A DNA stretch of 64,000 nucleotides from Amycolatopsis alba DSM 44262 (GTDB taxonomy: Bacteria; Actinomycetota; Actinomycetes; Mycobacteriales; Pseudonocardiaceae): the NCBI RefSeq assembly GCF_000384215.1, contig NZ_KB913032.1, positions 2,311,665 to 2,375,664 of the forward strand, read 5' to 3'. The notes under the pieces are model-generated. The model was not told the DNA's origin. It searched no databases and saw only the letters and a program-made list of their open reading frames with translations. The translations under genes were made by a program, and so were the position numbers. Positions 1 through 9,891 of this stretch are shown here, piece after piece. Each line of letters starts with the position of its first letter. Within the stretch, counting starts at the first letter, position 1.

Positions 1-302
1 TAGCGCAACAGGTTCCCGCTGTAATCCGGTACCACCGAAAGCGATTTGTCCTGCAATGCCTTGACGACGACCTCGCGGCTGCCGACCGGCGGGCGCACGG
101 TCACGTTCTCCGCGCCCGCGTTGCGCAACGCTCCCGCGTAGATCTGGGCCAGCAGAAGACTTTCCCCGACGTCGGACGCGCCGATGATGATGTCACCGGT
201 CGTACCGCCTTCGGCACCACCTGCGAGCGGGTTGCCACAGCCCGCCGCCAGCACCGCCAGCAAAGCGATCCCGGCGCAGAACGCCGCCACCGTCCGCCTC
301 AT
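1..302 (-). CDS. Osmoprotectant ABC transporter substrate-binding lipoprotein (partial, C-terminus outside window)
   Basis: Extracytoplasmic solute-binding subunit of an OpuC/ProX-type importer for glycine betaine or related compatible solutes. Only the first 100 or so residues are present; the gene runs off the left edge. It begins with a lipoprotein signal peptide (MRRTV, hydrophobic core, lipobox LAAGC), so the mature protein should be lipid-anchored. The mature part opens with IIIGASDVGES, then LLLAQIYAGALRNAG, and reaches VVPDYSGNLL, the arrangement typical of the QAT-type binding-protein family. The ATG overlaps the stop of the upstream permease by 4 bp (ATGA at 299-302), so it is the last gene of a four-gene operon. 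The exact ligand cannot be read from this fragment. Confidence 0.88.
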   Translation of the reverse strand, partial: MRRTVAAFCAGIALLAVLAAGCGNPLAGGAEGGTTGDIIIGASDVGESLLLAQIYAGALRNAGAENVTVRPPVGSREVVVKALQDKSLSVVPDYSGNLLR

Positions 303-988
303 GCCTTCGCCTTCTTCCCGCTCGCCACCTGCGCCAACCGGACACCCTTGGGCACCAGCAGCCGCTGGACGCCCGCCAGTGCCAGATCCAGCACGACGGC
401 GAGCAGCGTCGTCAGGAGCGCGCCCGCCACCACCTGGGGATAGTCCAAAATGGCCAGTCCGTCGAGCAGGAACCGGCCGAGCCCGCCGAGCCCGACGTAC
501 GCGGCCACGGCGGCCGTCGCCACCAGTTGCAGCACCGAGTTCCGCACCCCGCCGAGCACCAGCGGCAGCGAGATGGGCACCTCGACCTTCCACAGCCGCT
601 GCCAGCCGGTCATCCCGATGCCCTGCGCCGCGTCGACCACGCCGTGGTCGGTCGCCTGCAGGCCCGCGTACGTCCCGGCGAGGATCGGCGGGATGGCGAG
701 CACAACGAGCCCGATGATCGTCGAGATCTCGCTTTCGGTGAAGAGCAGGAACAGGAAGGTCACCAGTCCCAGCGTCGGCAGCGCGCGGATCGCGTTGCCA
801 CCGCTCACCAGCAGGACCGCGCCGCGGCCGGTGTGCCCGACGTAGAGCCCGAGCGGGATCGCGATGATCAGCGCGAAGACCAGCGCCAGCACCGTGTAGC
901 CGAGATGCTGCAGCAGCCGGGTGAGGATGCCGTCCGGGCCCTGCCAGTGGGCCGGGTCGCCGAACCAGTTCAGGACGTCGCCGATCAT
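299..988 (-). CDS. Osmoprotectant ABC transporter permease (second permease)
   Basis: Integral-membrane subunit (229 aa) of the OpuC-type importer. The first ~25 residues (DVLNWFGDPAHW) precede about five or six hydrophobic segments. The BPD-type EAA loop is visible as GIGMTGWQRLWKVEVPISLP around the middle, the contact surface for the ATPase. LPTLGLVTFLFLLF and AYVGLGGLGRFLLDG are typical of the OpuCB/OpuCD/ProW group. It overlaps the first permease by 4 bp (ATGA) and the binding-protein gene by 4 bp, so all subunits are probably translationally coupled. Confidence 0.92.
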   Translation of the reverse strand: MIGDVLNWFGDPAHWQGPDGILTRLLQHLGYTVLALVFALIIAIPLGLYVGHTGRGAVLLVSGGNAIRALPTLGLVTFLFLLFTESEISTIIGLVVLAIPPILAGTYAGLQATDHGVVDAAQGIGMTGWQRLWKVEVPISLPLVLGGVRNSVLQLVATAAVAAYVGLGGLGRFLLDGLAILDYPQVVAGALLTTLLAVVLDLALAGVQRLLVPKGVRLAQVASGKKAKA

Positions 989-1668
989 TTCGCCCCCGCC
1001 GTGGTCGCCGCCCGGTCCCAGGGCGTGAGGAGATCGCGGAGCCGGACCAGCAGCAGGTCGACGATCAGCGCGAGCAGCAGGGTCGCGACGATCCCGACGA
1101 CGATCGGCGAGAAGTACTCGCGCTGGAAGCCGTCGGTGAACAGCACGCCGAGCCCGCCGGTGCCGATCAGCGCGCCGACGCTGACCAGGCTGATGTTGCT
1201 GACCGAGGCCACCCGGACACCCGCCGCGAGCACCGGCACCGAAAGCGGCAGCTCCACGGTGAGGAAGCGGCGCGCGGGTTTGTAGCCGACCGCCGTTGCC
1301 GCGGCGACGACATGCGGCGGGACGGCGTCGAGCGCGTCCAGCACCGGCCGCACCAGCAGGGCCGAGGTGTAGACGGTCAGCGCGACGATGACGTTGACGC
1401 TGTCGAGGATCTTCGAGCCGATGATGCCGGGGATCACCACGAACAGGGCGAGCGACGGGATCGTGTACAGCAGGTTCGACACCACCAGCAGCACGGACCG
1501 GACCGCGGCGAACCGGTGGCCGAGCCAGCCTGCCAGCACCGCGATCACCAGGCCCAGCACCAGCGGGACCAGCGAGAGGTAGATGTGGTCCAGCAGGTCG
1601 CCGAAGAACTGCGAGCGGTTGTTGGCGCTGCCCAGATAACGTCCGAGCTCCGCGAAGAAGTCGCCCAT
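985..1668 (-). CDS. Osmoprotectant ABC transporter permease (first permease)
   Basis: Paralogous permease (227 aa) of the same importer. The start MGDFFAELGRYL is chosen because its ATG overlaps the ATPase stop (ATGA at 1665-1668). Hydrophobic segments follow from about residue 25 (HIYLSLVPLVLGLVIAVLAG). The EAA-like loop reads ATAVGYKPARRFLTVELPLS near residue 140, and a C-terminal VDLLLVRLRDLLTPW tail faces the cytoplasm. Two different permeases flanking one ATPase and one binding protein is the OpuC layout, in contrast to the single ProW of ProU. Confidence 0.92.
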   Translation of the reverse strand: MGDFFAELGRYLGSANNRSQFFGDLLDHIYLSLVPLVLGLVIAVLAGWLGHRFAAVRSVLLVVSNLLYTIPSLALFVVIPGIIGSKILDSVNVIVALTVYTSALLVRPVLDALDAVPPHVVAAATAVGYKPARRFLTVELPLSVPVLAAGVRVASVSNISLVSVGALIGTGGLGVLFTDGFQREYFSPIVVGIVATLLLALIVDLLLVRLRDLLTPWDRAATTAGAK

Positions 1669-2756
1669 CAGGAACCCAGTGGCAGCGTTTCGATCACTTC
1701 GAGTACTTGCCGGGCTCTGACCACGCCGAGCACCTTGTTGCCGTCGTCGACCACCACGCCGAGGCTGGCGGGCGAAGACAGCGCCGCGTCGAGCGCGCCG
1801 CGGATCGGCGATCCCTTGACGTACAGCGATCCGCCCGCGACGAGGTCGGTCTCGGCGAGCTCCCCGTCCACAGTGGACCCAGGACGCAGCCAGCCCCGCG
1901 GCTGGCCTTCGGCGTTGACCGCGACCAGCCATTCGTCGGACGGACCGGGGACCGGCTTGCCGACCTCGACCCGGTTGATCTCTTCGACGACGATCCCTTC
2001 CGCCGAAAGGAAGGAAAGGCCGCGGTAGCCGCGATCCTTGCCCACGAACGACGCGACGAAGTCGTCGACGGGATGGCGCAGGACCTCGGACGGCGTGCCG
2101 TACTGCGCGAGCACGCCACCGACCCGGAGCACGGCGATCTTGTCGCCGAGCCGCACGGCCTCGTCGATGTCGTGGGTGACGAACACGATCGTCTTCCCCA
2201 GCTGTGACTGCAGGCGCAGCAGCTCGTCCTGCAGTTCCTCGCGGACGATCGGGTCGACGGCGGAGAACGGCTCGTCCATCAGCAGCACCGGCGAATCCGC
2301 CGCGAGCGCCCTGGCGACGCCGACGCGCTGCTGCTGGCCGCCGGAAAGCTGGGCGGGGTACCGCTTGCCGAGCTCCGCCGGCAGGCCGACGGTCTCGAGC
2401 AGTTCGGCCGCGCGCTTGCGGGCCTTGCCCTTGTCCCAGCCGGTCAGCAGCGGCACGGTGGCGACGTTGTCCAGGACTGTCCTGTGTGGAAAGAGCCCGG
2501 CGTGCTGGATGACGTAGCCGATGCCGCGGCGCAGCAGCGCCGGGTCGCCTTCGCTGACGTCCTTGCCGTCGAGCAGCACGGCGCCCGACGTCGGCTCGAC
2601 CATGCGGTTGATCATCCGCAGCGACGTGGTCTTGCCGCAGCCGGACGGGCCGACGAAGACGGTGATGGTGCCGTCCTCCACGGTGAGGTTCAGGTCGTCG
2701 ACCGCGACCGTCCCGTCCGGGTACCGCTTGGTCACGCCACGGAACTCGATAGTCAC
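1668..2756 (-). CDS. Osmoprotectant ABC transporter ATP-binding protein with CBS domain
   Basis: ATPase subunit (362 aa) powering the betaine-type importer. Walker A GPSGCGKTT, signature LSGGQQQRVGVARAL and Walker B VLLMDEPFSAVDP are intact, followed by the switch His in FVTHD. The C-terminal ~110 residues contain CBS-like sequence (SPIRGALDAALSSPASLGVVVDDG and VLGVVRARQVLEVIE), which in OpuA/OpuC ATPases senses ionic strength or nucleotides. The GTG start at 2756 is chosen because it gives MTIEFRGVTKRYPDGT, the normal ATPase N-terminus, with GGGGAGA upstream; the longer open frame has no family support. It is the first gene of the operon, divergent from the BpsA-like gene. Confidence 0.93.
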   Translation of the reverse strand: MTIEFRGVTKRYPDGTVAVDDLNLTVEDGTITVFVGPSGCGKTTSLRMINRMVEPTSGAVLLDGKDVSEGDPALLRRGIGYVIQHAGLFPHRTVLDNVATVPLLTGWDKGKARKRAAELLETVGLPAELGKRYPAQLSGGQQQRVGVARALAADSPVLLMDEPFSAVDPIVREELQDELLRLQSQLGKTIVFVTHDIDEAVRLGDKIAVLRVGGVLAQYGTPSEVLRHPVDDFVASFVGKDRGYRGLSFLSAEGIVVEEINRVEVGKPVPGPSDEWLVAVNAEGQPRGWLRPGSTVDGELAETDLVAGGSLYVKGSPIRGALDAALSSPASLGVVVDDGNKVLGVVRARQVLEVIETLPLGS

Positions 2757-2847
2757 GTGTCTCTCCCCATGTCTGGTCGAAAAACCGTAGCCCACATCGG
2801 CCCTGTTGGCACGGTGTCTCAGCGAACGAGTCACTAGGCTGCGAGCC

Positions 2848-4251
2848 GTGAGTCTCTCCGTCGATGACGTCCTCGCGGCGCACGGTGTCCACGTGCGACC
2901 GCTCCATCGGGTGATTTCCCTGCTCCGGGCGGATTGGCGGGACCTCGGCGAACTGGTCCGGGTCAGTACCGCGCCACGCCGGAGTGTCGAAGACGTCCTG
3001 AACGCGCTCGGCGACGACCTCGAGCGCACCGAGTCGCGCATGCGGCTGGCCCCCGCCGCCCGTGAGAAGTACGCGCGCTTCGAGACCCCGGACCGGAAAA
3101 CCGACCCGGACCTGCTGAAGACCATCACCAGCTACGTCGAAAACGTGCCGGCGCCGCTGGCCGCGCTCGACCACGTGCAGGCGACCCCGGAGACCGTGCT
3201 CGACCGGGCGCTGTGGCTGGACGAACGGTACGACCTCGGCAAGGCGAAGCTGCTGTTCCTTGGCGACCACGACCTCACTTCCCTGGCCGTGCGCGCGTTG
3301 CGGCCCGACGCGGACCTCACGGTCGTCGATCTCGACGACCGCGTGCTGGCCTACATCGACGAACTCAGCGAGCGGTCCGTCCGCACCCTGCACACGGATC
3401 TGCGGGTCGGACTGCCACCGTCGGTGACCGGGCGGATGGATCTCGTGTTCAGTGATCCGCCTTACACCCCCGAAGGAATGGGCTTGTTCGCCGCGCGCGG
3501 GGTCCAGGCCCTCACCGAACCCTCGGACGGGCGGCTGCTGCTCGCCTACGGCTACAGCCCCCGGCATCCCGCTCTGGGCGCGCAGGTGCAGCGGGCGCTC
3601 GCGACGCTCGGGCTGACCTTCGAGGCGATCCTGCCGGATTTCAACCGGTACTTCGGCGCGCAGGCGATCGGGAGCGCGGCGGACCTCTACGTCTGCCAGC
3701 CGACCGCGAAGTCGAAGAAGAACCGCGGCGGCAAAGGAAAGGCCGCGATCTACACGCACGGACCGCAGTCGGTGGAGTCCGCAGGCGCGGCCAAGCCGTC
3801 CCTGCTGGACAAGCTGCACGAAATCGCCACCGAGGGCGGGCTGGCGCTGGAGTCACGGCCGGTCGACTGGTCCGTTTCCGGGCCCGAAGGCGACGCGGTC
3901 GCGATGGATCTTTCGGCCGACCCCGGCCCGTGGCTGCTGCGGACCCTGCTGGGCACCAACGCGCGGCGGCTGGCGCTGCTGGTCCCGAACTCGCATCCCG
4001 ACCTGACGAACGCCGAGGCGCAAGGCGCGCTCAACGGGCTGATCGGGCGGAAGTACAAACTGCGGCTGCTGCGGAGCACCCCGGACAACCGGCACGCCGT
4101 CGTCGTCGCGGACGCGGTCGAGCATCAGGAAGAGCTGCTGACCCGTGCGCACGCGCGGCTGGCGAACGTCTCGCTGGACGTCCCTTCGGACCTGACGGAC
4201 GCGCGGCTGATCGACCTGCCGCGGCATCGGCTGGCGGAACTGATCGGCTGA
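2848..4251 (+). CDS. Bis-aminopropyl spermidine synthase family protein (BpsA-like, DUF43)
   Basis: Predicted aminopropyltransferase-fold enzyme (467 aa). A nucleotide-binding motif GDHDLTSLAVRAL starts near residue 139, an acidic loop VVDLDDRVLAYIDEL follows, and SDPPYTPEGMGLF begins near residue 202. This combination marks the family that includes archaeal N4-bis(aminopropyl)spermidine synthase. The N-terminal ~110 residues look like a winged-helix-type region. The C-terminal third (from ~290, after a Lys/Gly-rich linker SKKNRGGKGK) is extra sequence I do not recognise. GTG at 2848 (VSLSVDDVL) is preferred; an upstream extension is possible. Branched polyamines are known mainly from thermophiles, so the substrate here is uncertain. 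Confidence 0.75.
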   Translation: MSLSVDDVLAAHGVHVRPLHRVISLLRADWRDLGELVRVSTAPRRSVEDVLNALGDDLERTESRMRLAPAAREKYARFETPDRKTDPDLLKTITSYVENVPAPLAALDHVQATPETVLDRALWLDERYDLGKAKLLFLGDHDLTSLAVRALRPDADLTVVDLDDRVLAYIDELSERSVRTLHTDLRVGLPPSVTGRMDLVFSDPPYTPEGMGLFAARGVQALTEPSDGRLLLAYGYSPRHPALGAQVQRALATLGLTFEAILPDFNRYFGAQAIGSAADLYVCQPTAKSKKNRGGKGKAAIYTHGPQSVESAGAAKPSLLDKLHEIATEGGLALESRPVDWSVSGPEGDAVAMDLSADPGPWLLRTLLGTNARRLALLVPNSHPDLTNAEAQGALNGLIGRKYKLRLLRSTPDNRHAVVVADAVEHQEELLTRAHARLANVSLDVPSDLTDARLIDLPRHRLAELIG

Positions 4252-4334
4252 CGGGCGGCGTGTTCACGCACTCCGGCTTTCGCGACACCTCCCGGCGACA
4301 CCGACCGCCTGGTGGGCCCTGACGGGAAGGTGGC

Positions 4335-4387
4335 GTTGCGAAAGCCACTTTCGCAACGTTGAAGGTTGCGAAAGTGGCTTTCGCAAC
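4335..4387. repeat. Twin-hairpin repeat, copy 1 (23-7-23)
   Basis: Two 23-bp modules, each a perfect hairpin (arms GTTGCGAAAG and CTTTCGCAAC, tri-loops CCA and TGG), separated by the 7-bp spacer GTTGAAG. The loops are complementary, so the whole element is also one large palindrome. It lies in the 187-bp gap between convergent genes (BpsA-like and malic enzyme), where it could act as a two-way terminator. The same architecture recurs at 17131, 24828, 45812 and 49393. Confidence 0.9.
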
Positions 4388-4438
4388 CCGTCTTCCAGAC
4401 CTGCTCGGCTGGAGGAAAGGCGAAAGTCCCTTCAGCTC

Positions 4439-5665
4439 CTAGACGACGCCGTCGGCCTCCGCGGCCTTCGCGACCGCGGCGGCCACCTCGGGCGCGACGC
4501 GCGGGTCCAGCGGGCTCGGGACGATGCGGTCCGGGCCCAGGTCGTCCTGCGCGACGGCGAAGATCGCCTCGGCGGCGGCCAGCTTCATGTTCTCCGTGAT
4601 CGCCCGCGCGCCGGAGTCCAGCGCGCCGCGGAAGACACCGGGGAACGCCAGCACGTTGTTGATCTGGTTCGGGAAGTCGCTGCGCCCGGTCGCCACGATC
4701 TTGGCGTACCGCGACGCCGCGGCCGGGTGGACCTCCGGGTCCGGATTGGACAGCGCGAACACGATCGCGTCGTCGGCCATCCCGGCCAGCAGGGACTCGT
4801 CGATGGTCGCCCCGGACAGGCCCAGGAAGACGTCGGCGCCCTTCAGCGCTTCGCCGAGGCCGCCGCGCAAGCCCGCCGTGTTCGTCGTCTCGGCGAGCTT
4901 CTGCTTGATCGGGTTCAGGCCTTCGCGCCCGGAGTGGATGATGCCGCGCGAGTCGAGCACGGTGACGTCCGCGACGCCGGCGTTCTGCAGGATCCTGGCG
5001 CAGGCCACCCCGGCCGCGCCCGCGCCCGAGACGACCACGCGCTGGCCGGAGATGTCCTTGCCGAGAACCTGGTTCGCCCCGCGCAGCGCGGCCAGCGTGA
5101 CGATCGCCGTACCGTGCTGGTCGTCGTGCATGACCGGGCAGTCGAGGGCCTCTTTGAGCCGGTCTTCCAGCTCGAAGCAGCGCGGCGCCGAGATGTCCTC
5201 CAGGTTCACCGCGCCGAACGACGGGCGCAGCCGGACCAGGGTCTCGATGATCTCGTCGACGTCGGTCGTGTCGAGCACCAGCGGGATGGAGTCGAGCCCG
5301 CCGAAGGTCTTGAACAGGACCGACTTGCCCTCCATGACCGGCAGCGAAGCGCTCGCGCCGATGTCACCGAGACCGAGCACCGCCGTACCGTCGCTGACCA
5401 CCACGACCAGCCTGTCCGCCCACGTGTACCGCTTCGCCTTGGCCGCGTCCTCGGCGATCGCCCGGCTCACCTTCGCCACCCCAGGCGTGTACGCGACCGA
5501 GAGGTCACGGGGCGAGGAGATCGGGCGCGTCGCGGCCACGGAGAGCTTGCCGCCCTCGTGCCCTTCGAAGATCTCGGTGTCCGTCACTGGCGTGGTCATC
5601 GTGGTTCCCGTCATTGCATCCGCCGTGTCTAAGGACGGCGAAGTCTCGATTCGAGCGAAGGTCAT
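4439..5665 (-). CDS. NAD-dependent malic enzyme
   Basis: Oxidative decarboxylation of malate to pyruvate (408 aa, the usual length for the short bacterial form), cytosolic, linking the TCA cycle to pyruvate. The N-terminal domain has SVAYTPGVAKVSRAI with the catalytic Tyr, then DGTAVLGLGDIG and MEGKSVLFKTFGGLDSIP. The metal site is in NLEDISAPRCFELE and the general-base region in HDDQHGTAIV. The Rossmann fold GAGAAGVACARIL follows. Start MTFARIETS at 5665 is supported by AGGAGA 8 nt upstream; a later MTTPVTDTE start is possible because the first ~25 residues are not conserved. It is convergent with the BpsA-like gene and divergent from the epimerase. Confidence 0.93.
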   Translation of the reverse strand: MTFARIETSPSLDTADAMTGTTMTTPVTDTEIFEGHEGGKLSVAATRPISSPRDLSVAYTPGVAKVSRAIAEDAAKAKRYTWADRLVVVVSDGTAVLGLGDIGASASLPVMEGKSVLFKTFGGLDSIPLVLDTTDVDEIIETLVRLRPSFGAVNLEDISAPRCFELEDRLKEALDCPVMHDDQHGTAIVTLAALRGANQVLGKDISGQRVVVSGAGAAGVACARILQNAGVADVTVLDSRGIIHSGREGLNPIKQKLAETTNTAGLRGGLGEALKGADVFLGLSGATIDESLLAGMADDAIVFALSNPDPEVHPAAASRYAKIVATGRSDFPNQINNVLAFPGVFRGALDSGARAITENMKLAAAEAIFAVAQDDLGPDRIVPSPLDPRVAPEVAAAVAKAAEADGVV

Positions 5666-5990
5666 GGGATTCTCCTGGGACTGCGAGCGGGGGAACTGGC
5701 CGGTGAACAGGCCAAAACTGGGCATGGCCCGGCCACCTGGGTTAACTCGTCCTCCGACACGGCAGCCCAGCGCGGTAGCGCCGGCCTGTCGGCGAAGCGT
5801 CCAATCGGCCATCGGTGCCGTGGGTGTGGCGACGGCCGCGGACGCAGCGGTCAGAACATTGTGACAGGCATGCGGACCAGTGTGCCCCTCTGGTGCGGTT
5901 CATGTCACAAACGGGTCCGGCTTTCCGCAGCTCAAGAGAGGTTTCGCAAGACGTCCGTCCGGCTTGGGAAGGGCTCGTTAGCATTGAGGC
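5666..5990. other. Divergent intergenic region, malic enzyme / epimerase
   Basis: 325 bp without a supported gene. It must hold the promoters of the malic-enzyme gene (leftward) and the epimerase gene (rightward). I see no strong palindrome, riboswitch or terminator. The epimerase ATG is preceded only by TTGAGGC, so its leader is probably short. Confidence 0.5.
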
Positions 5991-6596
5991 ATGCAAGCCA
6001 GGCGCCTCAGCATCTCCGACTGTTTCGAATTCACCCCGCGCGTTTTCCCCGATCACCGCGGCCTGTTCGTGGCGCCGTACCAAGAGGAAGCGTTCGTCGA
6101 AGCGGTCGGGCACCGGCTTCGCCTGGCCCAGACCAACACCAGCGTTTCCCAGCGCGGCGCCGTCCGCGGGCTGCATTTCGCGGACACCCCGCCGGGGCAG
6201 GCGAAATACGTGTACTGCCCGAGCGGTTCGCTGCTGGACGTCATCGTCGACATCCGCGTCGGCTCACCCACTTTCGGCGAATGGACGTCCGTGCTGCTCG
6301 ACAGCGCCGAGTACAAGGCGGTCTACATCGCCGAAGGCCTCGGCCACGCTTTCATGTCGCTCGAAGACAACACGGTCATGTCCTATCTCTGCTCCGAGCC
6401 GTACAACCCGGCGGGCGAGCACGGCGTCAACCCGCTCGACGCCGATCTCGCGTTGCCGTGGCCGCGGGACATCGAACCCGTGGTGTCCGAAAAGGACACC
6501 GGCGCGCCTTACCTGAAAGAAGCCCTGGAGCAGGGGTTGCTGCCGCGGTACGACGAATGCGTGGCGTATTACGAGAAGTTGCGGACCGGGAACTGA
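5991..6596 (+). CDS. dTDP-4-dehydrorhamnose 3,5-epimerase family protein (RmlC-like)
   Basis: Cupin-fold nucleotide-sugar epimerase (201 aa, full length). Family signatures: TPRVFPDHRGLFVAPYQEEAF near the N-terminus, QTNTSVSQRGAVRGLHF around residues 45-63 carrying the catalytic His, GQAKYVYCPSGSLLDVIVDIR, GLGHAFMSLEDNTVMSYLCS and NPLDADLALPWP. It could serve dTDP-rhamnose synthesis or, as a 3- or 5-epimerase, a deoxysugar pathway for a glycosylated product. No other rml gene is adjacent, so the pathway is undecided. It stands alone, convergent with the cholesterol-oxidase gene (1 bp between the stops), so transcripts of the two must meet head-on. Confidence 0.88.
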   Translation: MQARRLSISDCFEFTPRVFPDHRGLFVAPYQEEAFVEAVGHRLRLAQTNTSVSQRGAVRGLHFADTPPGQAKYVYCPSGSLLDVIVDIRVGSPTFGEWTSVLLDSAEYKAVYIAEGLGHAFMSLEDNTVMSYLCSEPYNPAGEHGVNPLDADLALPWPRDIEPVVSEKDTGAPYLKEALEQGLLPRYDECVAYYEKLRTGN

Positions 6597-6597
6597 G

Positions 6598-8265
<1,668 letters not shown>

Positions 8266-8374
8266 TCAGCTGGGTAAACACCGTTTATTTTCACTCGAAC
8301 GGGGTGATCTCCGGGGTCCCCTTGGGGGCCTTCCCCGATGTGACCGCGGCCGCGACAGACCACTCTTTCGAGTC

Positions 8375-9046
8375 ATGAGACGCCTCCTCGCAGCGGCCGC
8401 GGCCGCGCTCTCCGCCGCCGCCCTCCTCGCCCTGCCCGGCCACGCCTCCGCGGCGTCGTCCCCCGATTTCGACTTCTCCGCGTGCCCCGCCCCGCCCGCC
8501 GGCGCCGACCCCGGCACCTGGCGCTGCGAAGCCTTTGTCTCCCAAGGACTCCTGACCATCGGCGACCGCGAGATCCAGCTCGGCGAGATACGGCTGACGT
8601 TCTCCGAAGGCAAAATCGGCGGGAAGTACGCGCAGGTGTTCGGCGAACTGCGGCACGCCCCGGCGCGGATCAAGGACACCTTCGGCGCGAGCTTGCAGCT
8701 GAAGTACGGCGGCTACTCGGACTTCCTGTCGAACGCCGAACGGCGCGGCGAGCTGGACCTCTACGCGGTCCTGCGGCATCCCTTACTGCCCAAGGGATGC
8801 ACGATCGGCACCCTCGACGCGCCGCTCCATTCGGTGGTCAAGGACGATCCCGCGGTACCCCTCGAGGTGATCTCGCAAAACCCGAAGACGGTGAAGTTCG
8901 GCGTCGTCGACTCTCAGCTCGCCCTGCCGCGCACGACCGGCTGCGGTCCACTGTCGCCAGTAGCCGACCACTTGCTCGGACTGCCCTCGGAGAGCGGGAA
9001 GAACACCTTCAAACAGGTGACCTACGTGCAGTTCAAGGCCCTCTGA
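8375..9046 (+). CDS. Secreted protein of unknown function
   Basis: 223-aa exported protein I do not recognise. A clear Sec signal peptide (MRRLLAAAAAALSAAALL, cleavage after GHASA) is followed by a mature domain of about 195 residues with four cysteines (ACPAPP, WRCEAF, KGCTIG, TGCGP) that could form two disulfides. There is no transmembrane segment or anchor. The longer upstream frame lacks support because it would bury the signal peptide. It is divergent from the cholesterol oxidase, so the two exported proteins may share a regulatory region at 8206-8374; a functional link is conjecture. Confidence 0.75.
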   Translation: MRRLLAAAAAALSAAALLALPGHASAASSPDFDFSACPAPPAGADPGTWRCEAFVSQGLLTIGDREIQLGEIRLTFSEGKIGGKYAQVFGELRHAPARIKDTFGASLQLKYGGYSDFLSNAERRGELDLYAVLRHPLLPKGCTIGTLDAPLHSVVKDDPAVPLEVISQNPKTVKFGVVDSQLALPRTTGCGPLSPVADHLLGLPSESGKNTFKQVTYVQFKAL

Positions 9047-9357
9047 CCCGCCGCGGGCGCCGTCACTCGGCCGACGTCCGTGCAGGTCACCTCCCCCGGC
9101 TCAACCGAGGAAGCTCGACCTCATGTCCCGAAGGCCCCTTCAAGACGTTCGACGTCCCAAAGGCCCCCTTCAGGACATCCTGGAGCGCGACTCGGGGGCG
9201 CCAGAACCCAGCGGGCGTGACACGAAGGGAGCGTTCCGGCCTACGAGTCCGGAACCGGACGAGCCTCGCTCAGCCAAGGGACCCAAGCCTCGTCGCCGTC
9301 CTCGAACGCCTCGATCGTCACGCTGGAATCCTGACCTCCCGATCGACGCGGTCGTAC
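9047..9357. other. Intergenic region with a twin-module repeat
   Basis: 311 bp between the convergent secreted-protein gene and DUF4442-like gene. Apart from the repeat at 9124-9175, nothing coding or regulatory was recognised; short open frames here have no family resemblance. Confidence 0.5.
9124..9175. repeat. Twin-hairpin repeat, G/C-loop type (22-7-23)
   Basis: Two imperfect hairpin modules, GTCCCGAAGG/CC/CCTTCAAGAC and GTCCCAAAGG/CCC/CCTTCAGGAC, separated by the 7-bp spacer GTTCGAC. The architecture matches the GTCGCGAAAG family, but the cores are AAGG...CCTT. The first module is 1 bp shorter. A close relative with spacer GTTGAAC is at 45673-45725. Confidence 0.85.
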
Positions 9358-9828
9358 CTATTTCTTCTTGGTGACCCAGATGGTGATGGTCGCGGTCACG
9401 ACGGGCTTCCCGTTCGTGTCCGTGATCGTCACCGGCACGGGGAGTTCGAAACCCTCGTCGCCGAATTCCGGCAGCTCCGGCAGTTCCGCGACCGCGCGCA
9501 GGCCCGTCTCGGCCTTCGCCACGTACTCGACCGTCATCCCCTTGGGCAGCCAGCGATGCGTCGCCGGGACGGTCGCCTCGGCGAGCATGCCCATGGCGAT
9601 CTCGGCGAGGTTGCATGCCGCGATCGCGTGAAAAGTCTTGATGTGGTTGTAAACACCCCACCACTTCGGGGACGTCACCTCGCACCGGCCGGCGCGCAGT
9701 TCGCGCACCGACGGGAGCACCGTCCGGAAGTACGGCACACGCAGGCACATCGCCGCCGAGAACAGCTGCTTGCCGACCGGCTTCCCGGCCAGCCGGTTCC
9801 ACATCGCGTAGGTCGGATTCTGCGCCAT
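9358..9828 (-). CDS. DUF4442-like hot-dog fold protein (putative thioesterase)
   Basis: 156-aa soluble protein resembling the DUF4442/YiiD-C hot-dog group: an N-terminal helix (AMWNRLAGKPVGKQLFSAAM), RCEVTSPKWWGVYNHIKTFHAIAACNLAE across the central helix, and C-terminal beta-strands ending ATITIWVTKKK. Related proteins act on acyl thioesters, but no activity is established for this subfamily, and I see no classic catalytic signature beyond the Asn-His region (NHIKTFHAIAACN). ATG 9828 follows GAGGAG at good spacing; a GTG directly before it is the alternative. Divergent from the phosphatase gene by about 60 bp. Confidence 0.65.
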   Translation of the reverse strand: MAQNPTYAMWNRLAGKPVGKQLFSAAMCLRVPYFRTVLPSVRELRAGRCEVTSPKWWGVYNHIKTFHAIAACNLAEIAMGMLAEATVPATHRWLPKGMTVEYVAKAETGLRAVAELPELPEFGDEGFELPVPVTITDTNGKPVVTATITIWVTKKK

Positions 9829-9891
9829 CACGGTCTCCTCATCATGTTACTCACCGGTAGCATAACCGGACCGCAGGCTATATTCGCAACC

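Noticed and set aside
985..3819. 944-codon fusion of permease with a long N-terminal extension
   Set aside because: The extension runs antisense through the BpsA-like gene and out of frame through the ATPase gene; the ATGA overlap at 1665-1668 marks the true permease start.
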